A stretch of DNA of 15,958 bases from CTSOIL-112 sp049291875 (GTDB lineage: Bacteria > Pseudomonadota > Gammaproteobacteria > Burkholderiales > Burkholderiaceae), in contig JBATQE010000028.1 in NCBI GenBank assembly GCA_049291875.1, forward strand, positions 1 to 15,958. Reading direction: 5' to 3'. How positions within the stretch are numbered: position 1 is the first letter of the stretch; every line of letters starts with the position of its first letter. Shown here piece by piece: positions 5,738-14,747 of the stretch. The position numbers and the translations under genes were made by a program. The notes below the pieces were generated by a model. It was not told the DNA's origin. It saw only the letters and a program-made list of their open reading frames with translations, and did no database searches.

Positions 5738-6295
5738 GTGCGCAAAACGACAGGATTCACATTTTTCCATATTGGTCTCAAAGGACTGATGGCACTGGCG
5801 ATCAGTCTGAGCCTGTCGGCGTGCGGGTTTCACCTGCTGGGCAGTAACGGCTCCATGCAAAACGGCACCATCGGCTGGGGCGAATTGCCGCACACTGTGG
5901 CCTTTGTTGGTGATTCGGACAATCAAATCGCTGAGTTTCTCAAACAACAAAAACCGGCCAATGTCGCTTACGCACCATCGGACAAGGCCGATTTGACCCT
6001 CGATATGAGCGGCATCAGCACCGGTAAAAGCGTGCTCTCGACCAATTCACAAGGCACGGCGACCGAATACCGCGTCACCATGTCGGTCATCGTGCAGATG
6101 TACGATGCGCAGAAAAATCAATTGCTCGTCCCCACCCGCCTGAGTACCAGCCGCAATTTGATCGTTGGCGCAGGCTACGCCACTGCCGAGGATGTGGAAT
6201 ACGAGCGTCTGTACACCGACATGGCGCAGGAGCTGGCCAATAGCATCGCCTATCGCGTGCGCGCCGTCTGGTTCACCCGCAATCAGCAGAAATAA
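5738..6295 (+). CDS. lptE: LPS-assembly lipoprotein LptE
   Basis: This 185-aa outer-membrane lipoprotein plugs the LptD barrel and helps place lipopolysaccharide in the outer leaflet. The N-terminus has a signal (GLMALAISLSLSAC) with lipobox LSAC and lipidated C29, followed by GFHLLG, the typical start of mature LptE. The remainder is the small alpha/beta LptE fold, with YRVTMSVIVQMYD and a C-terminal helix containing MAQELANSIAYRVRAV. I chose the GTG at 5738 because AGGAG lies at 5727-5731, 6 nt upstream; the adjacent GTG at 5735 is too close, and a TTG at 5696 would overlap leuS. It follows the leuS stop by 28 nt and precedes holA by 9 nt, the arrangement typical for this operon. Confidence 0.93.
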   Translation: MRKTTGFTFFHIGLKGLMALAISLSLSACGFHLLGSNGSMQNGTIGWGELPHTVAFVGDSDNQIAEFLKQQKPANVAYAPSDKADLTLDMSGISTGKSVLSTNSQGTATEYRVTMSVIVQMYDAQKNQLLVPTRLSTSRNLIVGAGYATAEDVEYERLYTDMAQELANSIAYRVRAVWFTRNQQK

Positions 6296-6304
6296 GCGCG
6301 CACC

Positions 6305-7327
6305 ATGAGCGAACACCGTTTTTCCACCCCACTCGCCCCGCTGTACGTTTTTTGCAGTGACGAGGTGCTGTTATTGCAAGAAGCCATCGACGAGCTGCGC
6401 CAAACCGCGCGTGCCGAGGGTTTTAGCGAACGTGAGATTTACAATGTAGAAGGCCACTTCGCATGGCACAACGTGATTGCCTCACAACAAAGCCTGTCGC
6501 TGTTTGGCGATAAAAAGATCATCGAGCTGCGCATTCCTTCAGGCAAACCGGGCAAAGACGGCGGCGACGCGCTGAAAAATGTGGTGAACAATCTGTCCGA
6601 AGACATCGTTGTGATCATTTCCTTGCCGCGTTTGGACAAAACCAGCAAATCATCGGTCTGGTTCAAGGCGCTGTCGGCCGCCGCCGGACGGCAGGTGTTC
6701 GAGATCGGCACGGTCGAATTGAGCCAATTACCCGCGTGGATCGCCACACGCCTGCGCCGCAATCGCCAAAGCGTGTCGGCAGAAACCCTGCAATGGCTCG
6801 CCACACAGTTCGAGGGCAATTTGCTCGCGGCGCACCAAGAAATTCAAAAACTCGCACTGCTCTACCCTGCGGGCGAAATTCCCGAGGACGAAGTGCGCGA
6901 ATCGGTGCTGAATGTCGCGCGCTACGATATGTTCAAGCTGACCGAAGCCATGCTCGCAGGCGACGTCGCGCGTACCAGCCGCATGATTGAAGGTTTGCGC
7001 GCCGAAGGCGAATCCATCGTACCCATCGTCTGGGCATTGACCGACGAAGTGCGCAAGCTCAATCTATTTAAGACACAGACCGAGGCAGGCGAATACCTGC
7101 CCAACCTTTTGCGACAAAACCGCGTCTGGGGGCTGCGCGAAAAACTCATTCCGCAGGCGCTGCCGCGACTGAGCAATGATTTTCTCAAAAGCGCCTTGCG
7201 GCGTACCGGCGACTTGGATCGCATGGCCAAAGGCTTGGACAAAACCGACCCGTGGGACGCAACCTTGCGCTTGGCCAATCAAATTGCGCTCAAAATCGGC
7301 ACTGCACCCAGCCGAAAAACCCGATAA
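6305..7327 (+). CDS. holA: DNA polymerase III delta subunit
   Basis: The 340-aa clamp-loader subunit delta opens the beta sliding clamp within the DnaX complex during replication. Family features are the N-terminal LAPLYVFCSDEVLLLQEAID segment (about 10-29), NVIASQQSLSLFGDKKIIEL around 56-75, and the middle-domain TQFEGNLLAAHQEIQKLALL segment at about 167-186. After that come SVLNVARYDMFKLTEAMLAGD and the C-terminal collar domain with LRRTGDLDRMAKG. As expected for delta, it lacks a Walker A motif. The length matches the usual 330-345 aa. It begins 9 nt after lptE, so it is probably co-transcribed and partly coupled; the ribosome binding site is weak. Confidence 0.96.
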   Translation: MSEHRFSTPLAPLYVFCSDEVLLLQEAIDELRQTARAEGFSEREIYNVEGHFAWHNVIASQQSLSLFGDKKIIELRIPSGKPGKDGGDALKNVVNNLSEDIVVIISLPRLDKTSKSSVWFKALSAAAGRQVFEIGTVELSQLPAWIATRLRRNRQSVSAETLQWLATQFEGNLLAAHQEIQKLALLYPAGEIPEDEVRESVLNVARYDMFKLTEAMLAGDVARTSRMIEGLRAEGESIVPIVWALTDEVRKLNLFKTQTEAGEYLPNLLRQNRVWGLREKLIPQALPRLSNDFLKSALRRTGDLDRMAKGLDKTDPWDATLRLANQIALKIGTAPSRKTR

Positions 7328-7388
7328 AATCGAATCCTCTCTTTAAACATTGCAAGCACTGCAGCTTGATTGATCCGGCAGGTCCACC

Positions 7389-8672
7389 ATGAATATCGAC
7401 ATCCAAAACTATATGCAACAGCTCGGGCAAACCGCCCGCACCGCATCGCGTGCAATGGCGCGCGCCGATACGGCCATGAAAAACACCGCTTTGCGACAAA
7501 TGGCGACCCTGATCGAGGAACAAGCCGATCAGCTCAAAGCCGCCAATGCCAAAGACCTCGAACAAGCGCGTGCCAAAGAACTGGACAGTGCCTTCATCGA
7601 CCGCCTCACGCTCTCGGACAAAGCCATCCACACCATGATTGACGGCCTGCGTCAAATCGCCGAGTTGGCCGACCCTATTGGTCAAATGAGTGGTTTTAAA
7701 ACCCTGCCCTCAGGCATCACCGTGGGTCAAATGCGCGTGCCGCTGGGCGTGATTGGCATTATTTACGAATCACGGCCCAACGTCACCATTGACGCCGCCG
7801 CGCTGTGTATCAAGTCCGGCAATGCCACCATTCTGCGCGGTGGCTCCGAAGCCCTGCACTCGAATCAAGCCTTAGCGAAAATCGTCCAAGCCGGCTTGGC
7901 ACACGCCGGTCTGCCCGAATCTGCCGTTCAGGTCGTGAACACGCCGGATCGCGCAGCCGTGGGCGAGCTCATCACCATGACCGAATACGTGGATGTGATC
8001 GTTCCGCGAGGCGGAAAATCATTGATCGAGCGCCTGATGCGTGACGCGCGCGTGCCGATGATTAAGCATTTGGATGGCATTTGCCACAGCTACATTGATG
8101 TGGACGCCGACCTCGCCAAAGCCATCAAAGTCTGTGACAATGCGAAAACCCAACGCTATGCGCCATGCAACACCACCGAAACCTTACTCGTGCATGCGGA
8201 CATCGCAGCACGTGTATTGCCAGAGCTGTGCGCCATTTACCAGAACAAAGGCGTTGAGTTGCGTGTTGATCGCCTCACCCGCACCACGCTGGAAGCCGCA
8301 GGCTTTCAAAATTTAGTCGACGCAGTGGAAGAAGATTGGTCAACCGAATACCTCGCCCCGATCTTATCTATCAAAACCGTGCGTGACGTGAATGCCGCCA
8401 TTGAGCATATCAACCACTACGGTTCGGCGCATACCGACGCGATCATCACCGAAAACCTCACCACCGCACAGCAGTTTTTGCGCGAGGTGGATTCCGCTTC
8501 GGTCATGGTTAATGCTTCTACCCGCTTTGCCGATGGTTTTGAATACGGTTTAGGTGCGGAAATCGGTATTTCCAATGACAAATTGCACGCTCGCGGTCCA
8601 GTTGGTTTAGAAGGATTAACCAGCTTAAAATACATCGTCTATGGCGATAAGAGCGGCAGCATCCGAACATAA
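7389..8672 (+). CDS. proA: Glutamate-5-semialdehyde dehydrogenase (gamma-glutamyl phosphate reductase)
   Basis: The 427-aa enzyme reduces gamma-glutamyl phosphate to glutamate 5-semialdehyde with NADPH, the second step of proline synthesis. It has the aldehyde dehydrogenase superfamily fold: the cofactor segment GVIGIIYESRPNVTIDAAAL (120-139), KSGNATILRGGSEA (142-155), DVIVPRGGKSLIERL (202-216), and the catalytic cysteine C260 in YAPCNTTETLLVH. GADIGISNDKLHARGP-type sequence closes the domain (here GAEIGISNDKLHARGP). Length and all motifs are normal. It lies 61 bp downstream of holA with a modest ribosome binding site (GCAGG), and no terminator is evident in the gap. The order leuS-lptE-holA-proA is the main taxonomic clue to a betaproteobacterium. 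Confidence 0.97.
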   Translation: MNIDIQNYMQQLGQTARTASRAMARADTAMKNTALRQMATLIEEQADQLKAANAKDLEQARAKELDSAFIDRLTLSDKAIHTMIDGLRQIAELADPIGQMSGFKTLPSGITVGQMRVPLGVIGIIYESRPNVTIDAAALCIKSGNATILRGGSEALHSNQALAKIVQAGLAHAGLPESAVQVVNTPDRAAVGELITMTEYVDVIVPRGGKSLIERLMRDARVPMIKHLDGICHSYIDVDADLAKAIKVCDNAKTQRYAPCNTTETLLVHADIAARVLPELCAIYQNKGVELRVDRLTRTTLEAAGFQNLVDAVEEDWSTEYLAPILSIKTVRDVNAAIEHINHYGSAHTDAIITENLTTAQQFLREVDSASVMVNASTRFADGFEYGLGAEIGISNDKLHARGPVGLEGLTSLKYIVYGDKSGSIRT

Positions 8673-8679
8673 GAACTGA

Positions 8680-9120
8680 ATGCGACAATCGCCTTTTTAT
8701 ATCACTCGTCGTACGGTATTACTAAGCTCCCTGCTGTTATTGGGTTGCCAATTACCGCCTGCGAACGCCCCCAAGCCTCTCGCACCGCTGGATCAGCTGC
8801 GTTTGGAGTGGGCGGATATTTATGCTGAGCGTGAAAAAGGCTTAATGAACCGCAACCATTTGGGCGAAAACGCCGGCATGATGTTTGTGTTTGAAACGCC
8901 GAAAACATATTGTTTTTGGATGAAAAACACCTTGATTCCCTTATCCGTCGGCTTTATCGATGCGCAAGGCCGACTGGTACAAATCAACCATATGCAACCA
9001 CGCAGCTTAGAGCACCATTGTGCCAAACAACCGATTTTATACGCCTTGGAGGTCAATCAAGGGTGGTTTGAGCGCAACAATGTACGCGTCCAAACGCGGG
9101 TACTTGAGCCACAAAAATAA
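8680..9120 (+). CDS. DUF192 family lipoprotein
   Basis: The 146-aa predicted lipoprotein has signal sequence RRTVLLSSLLLLGC with lipobox LLGC and lipidated C23. A DUF192 domain follows (about 41-143), recognisable from EREKGLMNRNHLGENAGMMF (51-70) and YCFWMKNTLIPLSVGFID (77-94), with NHMQP and ALEVNQGWF further on. DUF192 proteins are small envelope proteins of unknown biochemical role. It begins 7 nt after the proA stop, so it is probably co-transcribed, though no functional link with proline synthesis is apparent. Its Shine-Dalgarno is weak. The gene converges on the efflux operon, leaving 40 bp between stops with no clear terminator hairpin. Confidence 0.9.
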   Translation: MRQSPFYITRRTVLLSSLLLLGCQLPPANAPKPLAPLDQLRLEWADIYAEREKGLMNRNHLGENAGMMFVFETPKTYCFWMKNTLIPLSVGFIDAQGRLVQINHMQPRSLEHHCAKQPILYALEVNQGWFERNNVRVQTRVLEPQK

Positions 9121-9160
9121 TCCATACGCATGGTTTCGGCCAACTACTTTTAACCCCACA

Positions 9161-10666
9161 TCACAAATTTTGCCAGTCGTTGCCACCCAGCGCTTTGTAC
9201 AGCAAAACGCCATCCGACCACTGCCGTCGTATGGCATCTATTCGCTGATTATCTATTTGTAACCAATTGCGTTGTGCATCCAGAACCGGCAGCTCGTCAA
9301 TCAAACCACCGCGAAACTGTGCCTGAGCCATACGATACAGTTTTGCCGCTTGTTTGGATTTATCGGTTAAATCCTTGACTTGTTGCGCATCGGATTGATA
9401 TTGGCTGAGCAATGAATCGACCTCATGCCACGCGGTGAGTACAGTTTTTTGATAATTGACCGCAGCTTCTTGTTGTTGCAATTCGCGCAGAGTCACGATG
9501 CTGCGCCGTCGCCCCATATCAAATATCGGTAACGAAATACTCGGGCCAATACTCCATTGAAAGCTGGTGACGTCAAAGAACGTACCGGCATTAAGGCTAC
9601 TCCAGCCAGCATTTGCACCCAGTTGTACACGTGGGTAGAGGTCGGCCACCGCCACGCCGGTATTGGCAACTGCCATTTGGAACTGCGCTTGTACTTGAAT
9701 AATATCAGGGCGACGCTGCGTCAGCTGCGATGGCAACCCCAATTGCAAAGATGGCAACGTGTGATTAAGTAATGACACTTTTGGCTGAAGTAACGCCTCA
9801 TTCATCGAACCGGGCAAGTCTCCAACCATCAGTGTGATTTGATTCATCAGCACAGTTTGCCGTGCCAATAATTGACTACGCTGTTGTTGCAACTCATCAA
9901 CCACGGTCTGCGCTTGGGTTGGCTCGCGTGCATCAAGCAAACCACCGTTAAATTTAGCGGCCAGCAGATGCTGGCTAGTTTTTGCCGCATCCAGTTGCTG
10001 ATTCAGTACAGCCAACTGCTGTTGCAACGCACGCAACTCGATGTACTGTCGCATCAACTCCGCTTGCAGGCTGATTTGTACTTGACTCAGCAGCGCCTGC
10101 GCCGCCCGTTCATTGGCATTTGCTGCTTCGATGCTGTGGCGGACACGTCCCCACAAATCAATTTCCCAGCCGACATCCAAGCCACCTTGGTACGCTGTGA
10201 ATGGCTCGCCCAATATTTTCAACACCTTATCTTTTGCCGCACCCGACAAACCCATCGCGTCAATCGTGCGCGTATTCGGCCCGTTTTCACTCACGGCTTG
10301 GCGATTCACACCGCCATTTAGATTTACGTTTGGCCCCGTTTGAGCCTGAGCACTGCCTGTTTGCGCGCGTGCCTGCGCCCAGCGCAAGGTGGCGGTTTGT
10401 AAATCGAAATTCTGTGCATTCAATTGCGTCAATAGCTCGTGCAACACCGGATCTTGAAAGCCATCGGCAAAGCGCAATGCCAGCGTCTCACTGCTTTGCC
10501 GCCATTGCGGGTTGGCCAAAGTTTGATCGCCGCCGTGCCAGCTTTGCCAATTATCGGGCGTTTCAGTGTGTAATGGCGTGTATTTGGGACCGACTGCACA
10601 GCCGCCCAATGCGAGCACGCAGAGGATCGCCCTGATATATTTTTTATGTTGATCGATCAATTTCAT
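9161..10666 (-). CDS. NodT-family outer-membrane efflux lipoprotein (TolC-like)
   Basis: The 501-aa outer-membrane factor forms the exit channel of a tripartite exporter. The N-terminus is IRAILCVLALGGC, a lipoprotein signal with C23, followed by AVGPKYT, the usual start of mature NodT/OprM-type proteins. Two outer-membrane efflux repeats follow: the first around 90-290 (QNFDLQTATLRWAQARAQ, GWEIDLWGRVRHSIEAANA), the second around 300-490 (LTQRRPDIIQVQAQFQMAVA, ending PVLDAQRNWLQIDNQRIDA). I start at 10666 because AAAGGA lies 5 nt upstream; an earlier in-frame start would disturb the lipoprotein signal. It is the last gene of the efflux operon, 10 nt after the upstream permease stop. Its presence makes the system self-sufficient in an outer-membrane channel, unlike E. 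coli ybhGFSR. Confidence 0.94.
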   Translation of the reverse strand: MKLIDQHKKYIRAILCVLALGGCAVGPKYTPLHTETPDNWQSWHGGDQTLANPQWRQSSETLALRFADGFQDPVLHELLTQLNAQNFDLQTATLRWAQARAQTGSAQAQTGPNVNLNGGVNRQAVSENGPNTRTIDAMGLSGAAKDKVLKILGEPFTAYQGGLDVGWEIDLWGRVRHSIEAANANERAAQALLSQVQISLQAELMRQYIELRALQQQLAVLNQQLDAAKTSQHLLAAKFNGGLLDAREPTQAQTVVDELQQQRSQLLARQTVLMNQITLMVGDLPGSMNEALLQPKVSLLNHTLPSLQLGLPSQLTQRRPDIIQVQAQFQMAVANTGVAVADLYPRVQLGANAGWSSLNAGTFFDVTSFQWSIGPSISLPIFDMGRRRSIVTLRELQQQEAAVNYQKTVLTAWHEVDSLLSQYQSDAQQVKDLTDKSKQAAKLYRMAQAQFRGGLIDELPVLDAQRNWLQIDNQRIDAIRRQWSDGVLLYKALGGNDWQNL

Positions 10667-10676
10667 GTTTATCCTT

Positions 10677-11807
10677 TTAAACCAGACGGTTGCGAAATAG
10701 CCAAGCCGCACAAGGCAAAGTTATCGCCGCAACCAACAACATTGGTACCAAATCCGGCGCGACCAAAGCAAACGATGCACCTTCCAAATAAACCCGCCGA
10801 ACAAAATCCATCGCAAAGCGCAACGGATTGGCATAAGTAATCCATTGCAATACTGTCGGCATATTTTTCACCGGCGTCATCAGACCCGAAAGCAGCATCA
10901 ACGGCATAAGCAACACAAAGCTGTACAACATCGCCTGCTGCATATTCGCAGACAGGGCTGAGATGGCCAAACCGATGCCCACCGATGATATGGTGAAAAT
11001 CAGCAAACCAATCAGCAGCGTCAACACTGATCCCGCAAATGGAATATGAAACCAAAAAATTGAGATCAGCAGCACAATGATGGATTGCGCTACGCCGATC
11101 AGTACCGGCGCCAGAGCCTTGCCCGCCATGATTTCATACGGTGACATCGGCGTGACCATCAACATATCGAAAGTCCCCTGCTCACGCTCACGCGCGACCG
11201 ACAACGCAGTCATCATTAATGTTTGTAAAAAAGCTAACGAAGCGATTAGCGCCGGAATGATATTCCAGCGGGATTCCAAATTAGGGTTGTACCAAGCGCG
11301 CGTCTCCATCTGAATCGCCATCGTAGAACCACCATGTACCACTCGCCAATCTTGATTAAACTGCCCCACGACAGAACTTAAGTATTGAGCCGCCATCCCC
11401 GCAGTACTTGAATTTCGTGCATCCAAGATCACTTGGACGGGCGAATTCTGACCATTGACCAACAAGCGCTCAAAATCTGCCGGAATCTGGATCGCCAGCA
11501 AGGCATCCTGTCGATCAATCACTGCGGCGATTTGATCTGCATTCTGCAACGTCGCAATGCGATGAAAAACCCCAGTACTATCCAGATGAGCCAGCAAATT
11601 CTGCGAGGGCGCGCTTTGACTCTGGTCAATCACCACATAAGGCACATCATTTAAATCAAACGTCGCCGCATAACCAAATAACAAACTCTGTACAAACACT
11701 GGGACAAACAGAATAATTCGGTTGGCCGGATCATTAAAAATTACTTTGAATTCTTTTTGCATCAAGTTAAGGATGCGCAGAACAACAGACTGTATCGAAG
11801 CATACAT
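10677..11807 (-). CDS. ybhR: ABC-2 type efflux permease, second of pair (YbhR-like)
   Basis: This 376-aa inner-membrane subunit of the exporter has one N-terminal transmembrane segment (about 27-45, RIILFVPVFVQSLLFGYA). A large periplasmic domain follows (about 50-170), then five membrane segments in the C-terminal half; the REREQGTFDMLMVTPMSPYE segment (about 230-249) is the cytoplasmic coupling motif of ABC-2 permeases. It would pair with the preceding permease and the double ATPase to form the transport pathway. I choose the ATG at 11807: GAGG lies 5 nt upstream, while the adjacent GTG at 11810 is too close. It starts 7 nt after the upstream stop. Its substrate is unknown; YbhFSR homologues export drugs and have also been tied to cation export. 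Confidence 0.92.
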   Translation of the reverse strand: MYASIQSVVLRILNLMQKEFKVIFNDPANRIILFVPVFVQSLLFGYAATFDLNDVPYVVIDQSQSAPSQNLLAHLDSTGVFHRIATLQNADQIAAVIDRQDALLAIQIPADFERLLVNGQNSPVQVILDARNSSTAGMAAQYLSSVVGQFNQDWRVVHGGSTMAIQMETRAWYNPNLESRWNIIPALIASLAFLQTLMMTALSVAREREQGTFDMLMVTPMSPYEIMAGKALAPVLIGVAQSIIVLLISIFWFHIPFAGSVLTLLIGLLIFTISSVGIGLAISALSANMQQAMLYSFVLLMPLMLLSGLMTPVKNMPTVLQWITYANPLRFAMDFVRRVYLEGASFALVAPDLVPMLLVAAITLPCAAWLFRNRLV

Positions 11808-11814
11808 CACGACC

Positions 11815-12954
11815 TCACTGATCCAAACGTTTACGGGTAAAGCGCAGCGCCAACCCCAAAAGCACGACCGACTGCACCAATAAAATAGCGCAATCTTTCA
11901 CAATCTGCGACCACACATTACCGGCCAAAAACAAACTCTTAATCAATTCCATAAAATGTGTCGCCGGAAAAATCTGGCTGATGATCTGGATAATCAGCGG
12001 CACATTGCGTAAATCAAACATAAAGCCCGAGAGCATCATCGCCGGCATAAAGCTCACGATGAGCGCCATCTGGCTGGCTAAAAACTGATTTTTCGTCGCA
12101 GACGAAATCAGTAAACCCAACCCCAAAGCTGCCAACATATACAACACACTGGAGAATAAAATAATTGCCATCGAACCCAAAATCGGCACATGAAACAAAA
12201 ATCGCGCGGCGAGCAAACAAAGCATTAAGCCCAACATCCCAACGCCCAGATACGGAATAATTTTCGCCAATAAAATTTCCACCGGCTGTACAGGCGTGAC
12301 GAACAACGACTCCAGCGTACCGCGCTCCCATTCGCGCGCCATGACCAAAGCGGTCAAAAAGGCGCCGATGATGGTCATCACTAAGACAATCAAACCCGGC
12401 ACTAAATACCATGTGCTGGTATTGGCATCATTAAACCATTGCCGCTGCTCGATGCTCACCTGCCCTATCGCGCTCGTAGTGCCTTGCGAACCCACACGGT
12501 CTTGCTGTTTGGCATTCCACAAACCAATCGCCGCCTGAATATAACCTCTGACAACACCGGCTCGTTGTGCGTCCACCGCATGCACAATCACCTGAATTTT
12601 CGTATCACCACCCTGCGCTAACGAACTGGAGAAATTACTCGGAACCCTCACAATCGATTCAACCTGATGGTTGAGCAGCAACTTTTCCGCATCAGACATT
12701 GAGTGCACCACCACTGGCGTCAAATACGCCGAACCGCTCAAACCGCTGAGCATATCGCGTGCATTCGGCGAGGGGTCCTCCAAAACCACGGCAACCGGTA
12801 CATTTTTCACATCCATCGTGATACCGTAACCAAACAGCAGAATCAACATCACCGGTAACACGATGGCCAACAGCAAATTGCTTTTGTCACGCCATAATTG
12901 CCAAAATTCTTTTTGAAGCAGTGTGCGCAAGCGCCGCCAAGATACTGTCATCAT
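11815..12954 (-). CDS. ybhS: ABC-2 type efflux permease, first of pair (YbhS-like)
   Basis: The 379-aa inner-membrane subunit has the same layout as its neighbour: cytoplasmic N-terminus with RTLLQKEFWQLWRDKSN, a membrane segment at about 27-45 (LLLAIVLPVMLILLFGYGI), a periplasmic domain to about 180, then five further segments. The coupling motif AREWERGTLESLFVTPVQPV lies at about 226-245. The ATG overlaps the stop of the ATPase gene in an ATGA arrangement, which implies translational coupling. A GGGAG sits 6 nt upstream. The two permeases are related to each other and presumably work as a heterodimer. The order adaptor-ATPase-permease-permease matches E. coli ybhG-F-S-R. Confidence 0.93.
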   Translation of the reverse strand: MMTVSWRRLRTLLQKEFWQLWRDKSNLLLAIVLPVMLILLFGYGITMDVKNVPVAVVLEDPSPNARDMLSGLSGSAYLTPVVVHSMSDAEKLLLNHQVESIVRVPSNFSSSLAQGGDTKIQVIVHAVDAQRAGVVRGYIQAAIGLWNAKQQDRVGSQGTTSAIGQVSIEQRQWFNDANTSTWYLVPGLIVLVMTIIGAFLTALVMAREWERGTLESLFVTPVQPVEILLAKIIPYLGVGMLGLMLCLLAARFLFHVPILGSMAIILFSSVLYMLAALGLGLLISSATKNQFLASQMALIVSFMPAMMLSGFMFDLRNVPLIIQIISQIFPATHFMELIKSLFLAGNVWSQIVKDCAILLVQSVVLLGLALRFTRKRLDQ

Positions 12955-14747
12955 GCTTTTCTCCCTTGCCCGCGCGCCATCTCGACAATTCCAATAAACG
13001 CCTCATCCATCGTCATATATGATTGCCCATTGAAATGCCGCACCTCGCTCGGCGTTCCCAGCGCCAACACCTTACCCGCATCCTGAATCACAATGCGGTC
13101 GCAATACTCGGCCTCCTCCATGAAATGCGTGGTGACCACGATGGTCGTGCCATTTTGTGATAAATCAGTGATTCGCCGCCAAAACTCGCGTCGTGCAATC
13201 GGATCGGTGCCGCTGGTCGGCTCGTCCAAAAACAATACTTCCGGCTCGTGTAGCAGGCCAACCGCCATCGCCAAACGTTGCTTAAATCCTCCCGGCAGTT
13301 GACCGCTGATGGCGTCCATACTGTCCTGCAAATCAAACTGTTGCAATACAGTCTGAATCCGCTGTGCCAAACGTTCACCTTTCAAGCCATACGCTTTGCC
13401 ATAAAACGTCAAATTCTCCATTACGCTGAGCAAACCATACAGTGCAAATTTTTGCGACACATAACCAACGTTTTGTCGCGCTTGCGCACGCGCCGTGCGC
13501 AGATTAACCCCTGCCACTTGCAGAAAACCGCTGGTCGCAGGTAAGAGACCGCAGAGCATACGAAACGTCGTGGTTTTGCCCGCGCCATTCGGCCCGAGCA
13601 AGCCAAACACCTCGCCCCGTCGAACGCTGAAATTGGTACGATCCACAGCAGTAAAATCTCCGAATTTTCTAACCAAATCTTTCACCTCAATCACCACCTC
13701 CGATTTGTCCGACGCGTCAGAACTCGGGTCAGACAGTGATGAGGGTGCAACCGATGGCAACTTTGTGAAATCGCTCTGATTCGAGTTCTGCGCCATTTGC
13801 TGTCGTAGCAACAGCATGAAACCATCCTCTAATGTCGGCTCAACCGGCGTCAAGCCGTGCGGCAACCATGCTTGAATGGTCGCTGCCTCCACCTCTGGCC
13901 GACGAATCAAGTGAATCGAGTCGCCTTTCGGTACCGCATCAATGATCCAATCATGACGATCGTATATATGCGCTTGCAGTAAACGGCTGTTGTGCTGCTC
14001 ACTGACCGGTAATTGCGCGCACAAGCCGCGTGCGACGGCGGCAATTTCTGCTGGTTTGCCTTGCGTAAGTAACTGCCCTTGGTGCAAGACGAACACCTCG
14101 TCACAGGCCTCAGCTTCATCCAGATAAGTAGTTGCAATAATGACCGAAAGCTTCTCCTGACTGACCAGATTTTGAATGATTTGCCATAACTCACGACGTG
14201 ACAGTGGGTCAACCCCCACCGTCGGTTCATCCAGTAACAATAAATCCGGTGAACGCACCAAGGTACACGCCAAACCGAGTTTTTGTTTCATCCCGCCGGA
14301 CAATTGCCCCGCCAAACGATCCGCAAAGCGTCCTAAATCAGTCATGTGCATCAGTTGCTCGTAGCGTTGGTCGCGCTGTTGTGTCGAAACGCCATGAATC
14401 TCGGCATAGAGCCTAAAATTTTCACGCACCGATAAGTCTTCGTACAGACCGAATTTTTGTGGCATGTAGCTGATTCGATTCTGAATCGTTTGCGCATCGC
14501 GCACGCTGTCCTGTCCCAGCACCGTCATTGTTCCACTACTGGGTTGAATCAATCCTGTAACCAAACGTACCAAGCTGGTTTTACCTGCACCATCAGGCCC
14601 TAACCAGCCGACAATTTGTCCAGCAGGTACCTGCATATCAATGTGCCGCAATGCTTGTACCGGCGGTGCACTTTTGATCGATCCCGGAAAAGTGAGCGAC
14701 AGATCATGTGCTTGGACAACCCAGTTTGAGTGAGCATTTTGCATCAT
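12951..14747 (-). CDS. ybhF: Fused double ABC-transporter ATPase (YbhF-like)
   Basis: The 598-aa cytoplasmic protein carries two nucleotide-binding domains. The first has Walker A GPDGAGKT (50-57), Q-loop SYMPQKFG (93-100), signature LSGGMKQ (149-155) and Walker B LLLLDEP (169-175). The second has Walker A GPNGAGKT (385-392), signature LPGGFKQ (484-490), Walker B VLFLDEP (504-510) and switch His H541. The position equivalent to H541 in the first domain is Y208, so the first site lacks the canonical switch histidine. A low-complexity Ser/Asp linker lies at about 320-350. The fused design and length resemble E. coli YbhF. It powers export through the two ABC-2 permeases. Its ATG shares a base with the adaptor stop (TAATG), indicating tight coupling. 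Confidence 0.95.
   Translation of the reverse strand: MMQNAHSNWVVQAHDLSLTFPGSIKSAPPVQALRHIDMQVPAGQIVGWLGPDGAGKTSLVRLVTGLIQPSSGTMTVLGQDSVRDAQTIQNRISYMPQKFGLYEDLSVRENFRLYAEIHGVSTQQRDQRYEQLMHMTDLGRFADRLAGQLSGGMKQKLGLACTLVRSPDLLLLDEPTVGVDPLSRRELWQIIQNLVSQEKLSVIIATTYLDEAEACDEVFVLHQGQLLTQGKPAEIAAVARGLCAQLPVSEQHNSRLLQAHIYDRHDWIIDAVPKGDSIHLIRRPEVEAATIQAWLPHGLTPVEPTLEDGFMLLLRQQMAQNSNQSDFTKLPSVAPSSLSDPSSDASDKSEVVIEVKDLVRKFGDFTAVDRTNFSVRRGEVFGLLGPNGAGKTTTFRMLCGLLPATSGFLQVAGVNLRTARAQARQNVGYVSQKFALYGLLSVMENLTFYGKAYGLKGERLAQRIQTVLQQFDLQDSMDAISGQLPGGFKQRLAMAVGLLHEPEVLFLDEPTSGTDPIARREFWRRITDLSQNGTTIVVTTHFMEEAEYCDRIVIQDAGKVLALGTPSEVRHFNGQSYMTMDEAFIGIVEMARGQGRKA

Noticed and set aside
9121..9160. Bidirectional terminator between the DUF192 gene and the efflux operon
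   Set aside because: The 40-bp gap has no stem-loop with a flanking T-run that I could find.
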